Below are positions 1 to 7,098 of a stretch of 13,424 nt of DNA, piece after piece (position 1 is the first letter of the stretch; every line of letters starts with the position of its first letter). The stretch is from contig CAIUWU010000108.1 in NCBI GenBank assembly GCA_903902945.1, positions 1 to 13,424 of the forward strand. The letters are read 5' to 3'. This stretch comes from an uncultured Pseudomonadota bacterium (GTDB taxonomy: Bacteria > Pseudomonadota > Gammaproteobacteria > Methylococcales > Methylomonadaceae). The notes under the pieces were generated by a model that saw only the letters and a program-made list of their open reading frames with translations, was not told the DNA's origin and searched no databases. The position numbers were made by a program, and so were the translations under genes.

Positions 1-26
1 CGACAGGGATTAGCTGAACCGAAGCC

Positions 27-60
27 GTCATCCCGGCAGGGATTGCCGGGATCCAGAGTG
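27..60. repeat. Dispersed palindromic repeat, intact copy
   Basis: A perfect 9 bp inverted repeat, atcccggca (30-38) and tgccgggat (44-52), encloses a 5-base loop and is followed by ccagag. A degenerate copy occurs at 6993-7018. Short palindromes of this kind are commonly scattered between genes in proteobacteria, probably as non-autonomous elements or REP-like sequences. The palindrome and the second copy are seen directly; the mobile-element interpretation is inferred. It lies downstream of the toxin pseudogene and could also form a hairpin in that transcript, but there is no T-run for a classical terminator. Confidence 0.7.
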
Positions 61-83
61 CAGGATGCTTGGTGGCTTGATTT

Positions 84-513
84 TCAACCGCCATGCAATC
101 GCCAAAACTCAGCCGGTGTAACGATGGGGTAGCAAGCGGATAACATTAGTAAATCCTTGTCACCCGTGACGAGGTAATTGGCGTTTGTAGCCAAGAATGT
201 CCCGAGAACAGGTTGGTCGGCTCTGTCACGTAGTAACGGCTCGGAGACGTGGATGGGATCAATAAGGTCTGCAAGGAAAGCTAAGCTATCGACAAAATCA
301 CGCATTTCTGCACTAGACCAACCCAGGCGATGATTCAGTTTGAGCAGACCCGTTGCAGTTCATCCAAGATATATTGGGAGAGTACAACTTCCAAACTTCC
401 ACCTCGCCAAGCCGAAACGATTTTGCCGGGTATCGAGCCGGGATAGGCGCGGTTCCGGACAACAAAAAATTGGTATCCAGAACGATGCAAAGCTGTGGCA
501 TAGCAAGCGTCAT
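84..513 (-). pseudogene. PIN-domain (VapC-like) toxin, two frameshifts
   Basis: The gene reads as one PIN-family toxin only if three frames are joined. The first piece starts at 513 and gives the N-terminal VLDTN motif. The second gives AYPGSIPGKIV and VVLSQYILDEL. The third gives FVDSLAFLADLIDP, RDRADQPVLG and YLVTGDKDLL, ending at 84. The acidic residues expected of a PIN ribonuclease are all present across the pieces: D of LDTN, E of LDEL, D of RADQP and D of GDKD. Restoring one base in the T6 run (complement of 464-469) and one near 345-349 would give a continuous protein of about 143 residues. The start codon overlaps the antitoxin stop (ATGA at 510-513), the usual coupled layout. In a functional system the protein would be an RNase held in check by the upstream antitoxin. 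As sequenced it is dead. Because one break sits in a homopolymer, a sequencing error is possible for that site, but two errors are less likely. Confidence 0.85.
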
Positions 514-779
514 GAATGTCTAATGTCGGACACAATCGCGTCGATTTCGTCTAGTCCTTCTTGTTCCGGGACATCAACGTAAGCATCGGCAATTTGTTGA
601 CTCAGTGTATCGAAGCGCTCTTTAAAACGTCGGATCCGATCGAATAACTGCGCATCGACCAAGGCGGCAACGGTTTTGCCGTCTTTTTTAATTAAAATCG
701 AATCGTGCCGGTATTGAACCTGATTTAGCATTTCTCCTAGATTTTGTCTGAATGCGACGGCATTTACTTCGTTAATCAT
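510..779 (-). CDS. Phd/YefM-family antitoxin
   Basis: This is an 89-residue protein with the typical antitoxin layout. The N-terminal half (about 1-50) fits the Phd/YefM DNA-binding fold: INEVNAVAFRQNLGEMLNQV is followed by SILIKKDGKTVAALV. The C-terminal half is a charged, acidic helix that would wrap the toxin (ERFDTLSQQIADAYVDVPEQ). Its stop overlaps the start of the PIN toxin by 4 bp, so the two form one operon with the antitoxin first. Antitoxins of this family normally repress their own promoter; a candidate promoter lies 40-70 bp upstream. The antitoxin frame is intact although the toxin is frameshifted, so it may now be an orphan regulator. Family assignment is from motif recognition; no gene name is justified. 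Confidence 0.85.
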   Translation of the reverse strand: MINEVNAVAFRQNLGEMLNQVQYRHDSILIKKDGKTVAALVDAQLFDRIRRFKERFDTLSQQIADAYVDVPEQEGLDEIDAIVSDIRHS

Positions 780-817
780 AGTAGGCAGCCTTTATATCTG
801 AAATAGCAGTCGTATTG

Positions 818-846
818 ATCATATTGATTGAATGAGTCAAGGGCAA
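818..846 (-). promoter_or_regulatory. Candidate promoter of the antitoxin-toxin operon
   Basis: On the minus strand, TTGCCC (complement of 841-846) and TATGAT (complement of 818-823) are separated by 17 bases. They match the sigma-70 boxes at 4 of 6 and 5 of 6 positions. The site lies about 40 bp upstream of the antitoxin ATG at 779. The surrounding DNA carries repeated TTGAT words that could serve an autoregulating Phd-type antitoxin. This is a sequence match only. Confidence 0.35.
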
Positions 847-850
847 GTTG

Positions 851-997
851 ATGATGCTTTCCGAAATCCGTCAGGGACTGGGCTTGGTTGCCGACCACCC
901 GGTCGGTCTGACTTTTGTACCGCATCTGACTCCGATGATTCGCGGCATTCACGCTACCTTGAAGGTTGATCCAGTGGCTATTGGCAGGATTGGTTAA
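851..997 (+). pseudogene. argC: C-terminal fragment of argC
   Basis: An in-frame stretch of 48 codons ends at TAA 995-997. It reads EIRQGLGLVADHPVGLTF followed by VPHLTPMIRGIHATL. This is the C-terminal signature of N-acetyl-gamma-glutamyl-phosphate reductase (ArgC, arginine biosynthesis), a protein normally about 340 residues long. Everything upstream is missing: no dehydrogenase domain and no catalytic cysteine are found in the preceding bases, which are the antitoxin promoter region. The extreme C-terminus also diverges (KVDPVAIGRIG in place of the usual LYARV-like end). It is therefore a stranded gene remnant with no likely function. It probably marks a recombination or insertion boundary near the antitoxin operon. 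Confidence 0.85.
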
Positions 998-1670
998 CTA
1001 CTCGGGCAGGCTATCATTCGATGCAATTTAATAGACGATAAGTCGTAAATAATTATTACCATTTTTGCAGATGATACTTTTTCAAAAACAATTGCCCCTT
1101 GCAAAACTATATGATTTACTCGAATTTAATTTTTAAATCCGATTATGCATAAATCTATAACCAATTGATTTTTATAAATGCCTATTTCGACCAATGACAA
1201 ATATTTAACTTTTATTGGCAGTAAGTCATTTAAGAAAAGTAAAAATTTGTGCGGGATGGTTGGGTATAGAAATAAGGTTAAATGGATGGCAGTTGTCGAC
1301 CCGTTGCGGAAGTTCGTGTATTTATCTTGAATGTCTGGTTTCAAATTTAAATTGAATATGTGGATTACGAAAGTGTAAGGTGGATAAACGAAGCACCATC
1401 TCCCCTGCGCCCTACCTTGTCAATGTTGGTCCTAAAGACGCCAATCGCCGCCATGCCATTTCGTTTGTATCCGGATGAAAACTGTGACTAATTCCAATCA
1501 TAAATTGACCAGGCCTTTTGATGGGAAAAAAGACTATTATCTCTGATGCAAAACCCGAACGTTTCAGACTGGCTGTTTAGCTTCATCCACTTTGTATTAG
1601 TGGAAGACAAAAGCATTGGTTTAACATCCATGAACCCTACTTTTCCAGTACCGCTTCCGCAAATCAAATT
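998..1670. other. AT-rich non-coding stretch upstream of rdrA
   Basis: I find no supportable gene here. Short open frames exist, for example on the minus strand from 1344 to 1126, but they have low-complexity AT-driven composition and no recognisable family. The first 300 bases are strongly AT-rich, unlike the flanking coding DNA. Around 1290-1425 the composition rises and resembles worn pieces of dispersed repeats; aaggt (1377-1381) and acctt (1414-1418) could be the outer arms of a decayed palindrome. The rdrA promoter must lie in this stretch or just before the start, but I see no pair of boxes with acceptable spacing. Confidence 0.5.
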
Positions 1671-1682
1671 TTGACGCAAAAA

Positions 1683-4427
1683 ATGACCAACACCCCTACT
1701 ACTATCACAATCAACCTGAACTCCAGCGGCTACAACAGTAACGTTCCGGTTGACGAACTTGTGCATCGAAGCTGCTACGAGGATTTGAAAAAAAAGATCG
1801 ATAACGATCTACAAAAAGCTCATAACTCCCATGAAGGCTGTAAAGATGACTCCGCCTTCTTTGACAAATATCCATCAGGCAGTGGACTGGTCTATTTCAT
1901 TGACGGCACGCGCGGCGCGGGCAAGTCCACTTTTTTGTGTTCGGCTTTCAAGGGTTTATCGGACATAGACAAGGGTGGACCAACCCTCGCACCTCTGGCC
2001 TACATCGACCCGAGCCGCCTGGAGAATAACGAAATCATTCTACTGAGCATACTCAAAGCGCTAAAAGAGGCTGTCGATAAACACAAGCCTTGTCGACGCA
2101 ATGAAGAGTCTTATAAAGATTTGCGCGAAAGTTTCAAGAAACTCGCCGGCGGACTAAGTTTATTCGCGAAGGATCACCACCCACTACAACATCTCGATCC
2201 CGAATTATTCCTGGATCATGGCTTAACCCGCGCCGGGTACAGCAAGGACTTACGCCGCCACTTGCATGAAGTGTTTGACTATGCCTGCAATTTATTGGGT
2301 GCGAAAGCCTTACTGCTCGCCTTCGACGATGCCGATACCAATTCAGCACATGCTCTCAAAGTACTCGAATGCATCCGCAACTACCTTGATACACCGCGGA
2401 TTGTCACGCTGGTCACTGGTGATCTTGAGCTTTACTCGTTGCTGGTACGTGACCACTTCTTCAACAATCTGGGTCATAGTCGGTACGACAAGGATGACGA
2501 GCGTCACCAACAACGTGTGCGCATGGTGGATCACCTCGAAGACCAGTATCTATTCAAGCTTTTTCCTATTCAACGCCGCTATCAATTGCGACCACTGGGA
2601 AGTCTGTTAAAAGACCGTACTATCTTTTATACCTTGGCACACGACGATGGGTTTGATAAACCTACACCACAGGACGCTCTGAATGAACTGATCCGCCGGG
2701 GGCTGCGGATCAAGAACAATGCGGACATAGAGTTGTACCGCGAATTCCTGCTGCAGCAACCGCTACGCTCGGTGTTGCAGTTGTTGTCGAGATGTGCACC
2801 GCATCTGTGCAAGCAGGCCGAGAAAGATAAGGAGAATGAATGGAACGAGAAGCTCTCGGAAGCGTTGCGCGAAAGTCTGCGAGGCATGGCGCTGGGCAGT
2901 CTGTACACCTTCGGCGTGGATGTAGATGCATTGGCGAATAAGGATTTGCCCGCACTGATTGACGCAGTCTTTGATCTGGCCTTACGGGACGGGGATTCGG
3001 ATACCGCTGCCTACCTGCGCCCGCAAACAAAAGATGATGGTTTGAAGTGTTGTTTCACAGCTTTAGCCGCCGAAGTCGCCTGGCAGTGCGCCGCCAATCC
3101 CTCTGCGGCTATTTTCTATCTGTTGGGCGGTCCGGGTAGCGTTTCTCTGTTTGGCAAGGAGTTGCGCCGCAACGAGAAAAAAATTGATCGCGATATTCTG
3201 TGTCAGCAATTCCGGCAGTACATGGGAATTGGCCGTAGGGAAGACGCTCTCAACTGGGCTCGGCACGCGACGGCAATTATTGCTGCAACGCATCTGCAAA
3301 GTGAAACCCTGATTGAGTTTGGAGTCATTGGCTTGAATAAGTCCAAGCCTGAGCACTCAACAACAGGCGAAAACAAAAAAAACTTTCAGGATTTCGATTC
3401 ATTCTCGAATTTTTTCAAGAACAAAACCGAGTTGCCCGTTTTTGCTTTGAGCTTGGTGGATTTATCGGGCTCCAGTAGCGGCATGACTTACGCTTCGATC
3501 TACAATATCCTGGGTTTGATTGAGCGCGTGCTTGTTTCTGACCATGTCTTGGAAGTTTTGAAAAAGCCCTATCCAGCGCTCAGCATCTCTCGCCCGGAAT
3601 GGGGTTCTGGGGGGAGCAGTTCTATCGATGACGATGACGGGCACACAGAATCCGAAGATAAAGAAAAAATGCCAATGTTGTCTAATAATGTGAGTTCTGC
3701 AATTGAAACTTGGGTAAATGACTTCAACCAAAAAGTTGGCAAACTGACACCTTCGGCTGTAATGCTTGGAAAAATCTGGACGCGCCTCTATTTCAGTTTG
3801 GAAAAAGCATCTGATACTTTGCGACCATTAACGAAACCCGGTGCCAAAGAGATTCATGGCACAAGGATTGGTGCCGCAAACATCATGGAGATATTCGCGT
3901 TATGTGTCATCAACGCATTTCTTGTGGAAGAGGTTGAACATCATCTGGCAACAGATGGAACTAATGCGTCTTCGCCGAACGATAGAACCAATCCGCAGAC
4001 ATCGGCGAAAAACTTTATAAATAGCAAAATTACTTTTCTTTTCAATAATAAAGATTCTCTTCCTTTTAGTTATGCTATTGCGACGTGCCCTTTGATTGTT
4101 GGGTTGATTAAACCGGAGAACTATGCACTTGACAATTTCTCGACATTATTATTTGGCGATAATCATTCGCAAAACAAAACTAAAGTCAAAGAATTGCTTT
4201 GCTCTGAAGAACATTGGGAATTAATCAATAACTCCTTTATCGCTGGTCGGTGCAAGAAGCCAGATATTGACGCAAAAACTAGTAAAAACCAGAAAGGTAC
4301 AAGCAAGAAGTCAGGTGATGGCTTACAATCTAAGCAAGAACAGAGATCTACAAGCAATAACTCAAATGATAGCACTGAGGAGACTGCACAAGCTGAGGCA
4401 GCGCAAAGTAACAATGGCTCATCCTGA
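1683..4427 (+). CDS. rdrA: RADAR system ATPase RdrA
   Basis: This is the ATPase subunit of RADAR (phage restriction by an adenosine deaminase acting on RNA). In described systems RdrA forms ring assemblies that dock on RdrB shells and are needed for defence. The 914-residue protein has a Walker A motif GTRGAGKST at 75-83, with lysine 81 and serine 82. A Walker B motif LLLAFDDAD follows at 210-218, and a hydrophobic strand IVTLVTGD at 240-247 may carry sensor 1. The remainder is mostly helical, with an acidic insert at about 645-662 (IDDDDGHTESEDKEK). The tail from about 862 is hydrophilic, rich in Ser, Asn, Lys and Gln, and likely disordered. I chose ATG 1683; a TTG at 1671 would add four residues, and neither has a clear Shine-Dalgarno. 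The frame is open back to 1581 without another standard start. The gene overlaps rdrB by 14 bp. The P-loop family alone would be ambiguous (KAP or STAND-like); the adjacent giant deaminase makes RdrA the firm call. Confidence 0.9.
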   Translation: MTNTPTTITINLNSSGYNSNVPVDELVHRSCYEDLKKKIDNDLQKAHNSHEGCKDDSAFFDKYPSGSGLVYFIDGTRGAGKSTFLCSAFKGLSDIDKGGPTLAPLAYIDPSRLENNEIILLSILKALKEAVDKHKPCRRNEESYKDLRESFKKLAGGLSLFAKDHHPLQHLDPELFLDHGLTRAGYSKDLRRHLHEVFDYACNLLGAKALLLAFDDADTNSAHALKVLECIRNYLDTPRIVTLVTGDLELYSLLVRDHFFNNLGHSRYDKDDERHQQRVRMVDHLEDQYLFKLFPIQRRYQLRPLGSLLKDRTIFYTLAHDDGFDKPTPQDALNELIRRGLRIKNNADIELYREFLLQQPLRSVLQLLSRCAPHLCKQAEKDKENEWNEKLSEALRESLRGMALGSLYTFGVDVDALANKDLPALIDAVFDLALRDGDSDTAAYLRPQTKDDGLKCCFTALAAEVAWQCAANPSAAIFYLLGGPGSVSLFGKELRRNEKKIDRDILCQQFRQYMGIGRREDALNWARHATAIIAATHLQSETLIEFGVIGLNKSKPEHSTTGENKKNFQDFDSFSNFFKNKTELPVFALSLVDLSGSSSGMTYASIYNILGLIERVLVSDHVLEVLKKPYPALSISRPEWGSGGSSSIDDDDGHTESEDKEKMPMLSNNVSSAIETWVNDFNQKVGKLTPSAVMLGKIWTRLYFSLEKASDTLRPLTKPGAKEIHGTRIGAANIMEIFALCVINAFLVEEVEHHLATDGTNASSPNDRTNPQTSAKNFINSKITFLFNNKDSLPFSYAIATCPLIVGLIKPENYALDNFSTLLFGDNHSQNKTKVKELLCSEEHWELINNSFIAGRCKKPDIDAKTSKNQKGTSKKSGDGLQSKQEQRSTSNNSNDSTEETAQAEAAQSNNGSS

Positions 4428-6933
4428 ACATTCTTCCCCCCTTGCGTTAGTTTGCACTTCACTACTTTCCAGTCACAAGGTATTGGCACTGTTACAGGCA
4501 CAACCGTTCCATATACCGATCCGTAGCGAGGAAATGCGCGAAGCAGTGTATCTAGCCTATCAGCCCTGGGCAGCACGTACCCCTGACCATGTATTCGAAC
4601 GCGCCTGGCAACAGTTGGCGGCGCAACCGGCCAACGAGGGTCGGGATGTCTGGTCACCGGGTGCATTGCAGGCATTGGCCAACGAGTTTCTCGCGCCCCG
4701 CCACGGCCAATTGCATGTCAAGCTGGAAAAATTCGGTGCTTGGCAGCAAAGCGTGTTAAGCCGCCTCAGTGGCGTGCCGATACAGTCTGCGGCCTACGCT
4801 TGGCCGCAGACTGGCTCGTATTTGCCAAATCCGACGCCACTCGACTGGCTGCGCGCGCCGAATGCTGACGTTTGGGCTCGGAAGCATTCGCCGATTCTCT
4901 ACCCCTATGATCCCGTGGTCGAGGACTACCTGGAACGCGAGGGACTCCACGAAACCCACTTACACTTGAACGGCAGCACGCCTGCCGAGCAATGCTGGTT
5001 ACACGCACTCCACCAACCGGAACTGGAAACCGAGGATTTTAAGGTCAAGTGGCACGAAAACTCTCAACCCGGCAGCAAAATGCGCGAGCTGGGCCGTTCG
5101 GTTAATCCGGCGCTTTCGCCTGCCGAATTGCGCCGCCAGTTATATGCTGCACGAGCATTGCGCGCATGGCTGGTCGCTGCGGCGACGGGCGTATTGGCGG
5201 ATGATGCCGAATTACCAGCCGACTTTGCCGACTTGGAACATAGTTCTCTCGCCGCTCCCGACACGGAGGAGCCGGACTTGGCATTAGGCGAAGGATGCTC
5301 CATCGAAGGCGAGCGGCGTTGGCTATACCAATTACTGCAACGCTTCGACAAGCACCCTAGCCTGATATTGGAGCGCATGCTGCACCTATACCTGTTGCTG
5401 CAAAACCTGTATTACCGTTTGTTGGTACAGAGCGAGGAGCAATACGGATTCGATCAGTTTCAGAAATTCGCCTGGACCGTACTACGTTGGCCGTTGGAGC
5501 AGGATTACCTGAACCGGTTTCGGTTGATGCATGGCGAAGCGCGCCTCAGCCGTACCGACTGTTTGGAGGGGCGGTTTGCGCCCAAAGATTTTCCAGACAA
5601 AAACGCAGCGTTATTGCACAGCATTCTTGGCGGTTATTGGCAATACCTTGATGGTTCGGCGTTGGAAAAAAACGAGCCGGTGCGCGTACCCGGATCGCTA
5701 AGCGAATTACTTCATAAACTGGACAAAAAACTGCGTCAAGGAGCGTTAAGTAACCGACGACGCATACGCCTGACGCTGGTAGCGCATTTCATCAAGCAGC
5801 AGGAAAAGAAGGGCGATACGCCCTACCACTTCTATAGCCTGCGCCAAAGCCTGGATAAACAGGCCCACGCACTAATTACCACTTTGGATGATTACCCAGG
5901 CTTACGGCGCTGGATGCGCGGCATTGATGCCGCAGGCAATGAGTTGCATGCGCCGCCGGAAGTCTTTGCAAGCTGCTTCCGTCTATGCCGACAGGCGGGA
6001 CTGACGCGGCGCAGTTTTCACGCTGGCGAGGATTTTCCGCATCTCTTGAGTGGAATGCGAACCATGTTCGATGTGCTGGAGTTACTGGATCTATGCGAAG
6101 GCGACCGCATTGGTCATGGTACGGCGATGGGCATCAACCCTGCGTTATGGATACGCCGCATGCCGGGCAATATTACACTGCCAAAAGGAGACTGGCTTCT
6201 CGACTTGCTGGCCGCTTGGCGGTTGTTGAGACGAGCGGGTGCCACAGCAGAAGCCTATCGCGTGGAGCGCGATCTGGCTGAACTGGCAAGCCAACTGTTT
6301 GGTCGCGACATCACCTGTCCCGCGCTGGAGAGGGCAATGCGTTTTCGCGACCTGAATCTTACGTATCTACAACAGGCACAATACGAGACTAAGCTGGATT
6401 GGTCCCCTGGAATAACGCCCCTGAACGATTTGCAGCGTGCCGAAGCAAATCGGGTGGCGGAAGCCGTTCGTAATCATGGAGCCGATCTGGTACTGCTGTG
6501 GGAGTGGCTGAGCGATGAAAAAGTACGTAAGCGTAGCTGGGAACTTATCGAGGTTTCCACATCTTACCTGGACGACCGAACCTGCTTGCGGATGCAACAG
6601 GAGCTGATGCGCGAGGTAGCCAAAAGGCGCGTACTGATCGAAACCTTGCCGTCAAGCAATGTGCGGATCAGCCAGTACCAGGACTTTGGTGAGCATCATT
6701 CTTTACGCTGGATGGGGGTGCCGGGCTTCAAACAAGAGGGCGATCCGGCCATCATGGTGACGCTAGGCTCGGATGATCCAGGCATTTTTGCCGGAGATCT
6801 GCGCGGCGAGTTTTATCAGCTCTATGCAGTACTAAGAGAAAATGGTTTCAATGACCGAGAAGCGTTGGGCTTTTTAGTCCCAATCAACGAACGTGGCAGA
6901 GAGTATCGATTTCATGATTCTTCGATGGAGTAA
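4414..6933 (+). CDS. rdrB: RADAR system adenosine deaminase RdrB
   Basis: This is the deaminase of RADAR. It converts adenosine to inosine during phage infection; published work reports RNA editing and also deamination of adenine mononucleotides. The 839-residue protein keeps every adenosine deaminase active-site motif. THLHLNG supplies zinc ligands H182 and H184. HAGE supplies zinc ligand H536 and catalytic E539. GHG supplies H568, and SDDPG supplies zinc ligand D787 and catalytic D788. The ETLPSSN motif is at 743-749. Ordinary adenosine deaminases are about 340 residues; here some 350 residues separate the first and second motifs, as expected of RdrB, whose insertions build the shell. I chose ATG 4414, which overlaps rdrA by 14 bp with GAGG at 4395-4398 as a rather distant ribosome site. 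An in-frame TTG at 4267 would add 49 basic residues inside the rdrA tail sequence, which looks spurious. Translation is probably coupled to rdrA. No active-site residue is missing, so the system should be functional. Confidence 0.93.
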   Translation: MAHPEHSSPLALVCTSLLSSHKVLALLQAQPFHIPIRSEEMREAVYLAYQPWAARTPDHVFERAWQQLAAQPANEGRDVWSPGALQALANEFLAPRHGQLHVKLEKFGAWQQSVLSRLSGVPIQSAAYAWPQTGSYLPNPTPLDWLRAPNADVWARKHSPILYPYDPVVEDYLEREGLHETHLHLNGSTPAEQCWLHALHQPELETEDFKVKWHENSQPGSKMRELGRSVNPALSPAELRRQLYAARALRAWLVAAATGVLADDAELPADFADLEHSSLAAPDTEEPDLALGEGCSIEGERRWLYQLLQRFDKHPSLILERMLHLYLLLQNLYYRLLVQSEEQYGFDQFQKFAWTVLRWPLEQDYLNRFRLMHGEARLSRTDCLEGRFAPKDFPDKNAALLHSILGGYWQYLDGSALEKNEPVRVPGSLSELLHKLDKKLRQGALSNRRRIRLTLVAHFIKQQEKKGDTPYHFYSLRQSLDKQAHALITTLDDYPGLRRWMRGIDAAGNELHAPPEVFASCFRLCRQAGLTRRSFHAGEDFPHLLSGMRTMFDVLELLDLCEGDRIGHGTAMGINPALWIRRMPGNITLPKGDWLLDLLAAWRLLRRAGATAEAYRVERDLAELASQLFGRDITCPALERAMRFRDLNLTYLQQAQYETKLDWSPGITPLNDLQRAEANRVAEAVRNHGADLVLLWEWLSDEKVRKRSWELIEVSTSYLDDRTCLRMQQELMREVAKRRVLIETLPSSNVRISQYQDFGEHHSLRWMGVPGFKQEGDPAIMVTLGSDDPGIFAGDLRGEFYQLYAVLRENGFNDREALGFLVPINERGREYRFHDSSME

Positions 6934-6992
6934 TCGGAACCGTCAGCCATTTTGATTTCCAACCCTAGAATGCAATAGCCGTTTTAATAAAG

Positions 6993-7018
6993 GTCGCCGG
7001 CAGGGATTGCCAGAGCAG
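6993..7018. repeat. Degenerate copy of the palindromic repeat
   Basis: The 15-base core ccggcagggattgcc (6997-7011) is identical to 33-47. Flanking gtc on the left and agag and cag on the right also match the first copy if short deletions are allowed (loss of the second palindrome arm). It lies in the 165 bp gap between the convergent ends of rdrB and lptG, where otherwise only spacer is seen. No hairpin with a T-run was found there, so the termination of both transcripts is unexplained. Confidence 0.6.
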
Positions 7019-7098
7019 TCATGCCAGGTTCGCAAATCTAGGCTGAGGGGTGTTTGCTTGCTGAATTGTTGGCGCTGGCATTGCTCTTGAACAGGCTT

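Noticed and set aside
27..60. CRISPR array considered because of the repeated palindromic core
   Set aside because: Only two copies nearly 7 kb apart, no spacers and no cas genes.
1126..1344. Minus-strand open frame of 72 codons in the AT-rich region
   Set aside because: AT-driven composition, no recognisable family, no convincing ribosome site; probably chance.
1505..1540. TTGACC and TATTAT considered as the rdrA promoter
   Set aside because: The boxes are 24 bases apart, too far for a sigma-70 promoter.
4163..4675. Minus-strand open frame of 170 codons across the rdrA-rdrB junction
   Set aside because: It lies antisense to two well-supported genes and its proline- and cysteine-rich composition is typical of a shadow frame.
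6964..7045. Possible bidirectional terminator between rdrB and lptG (cctaga/tctagg arms)
   Set aside because: Only six paired bases with a very long loop and no T-run.
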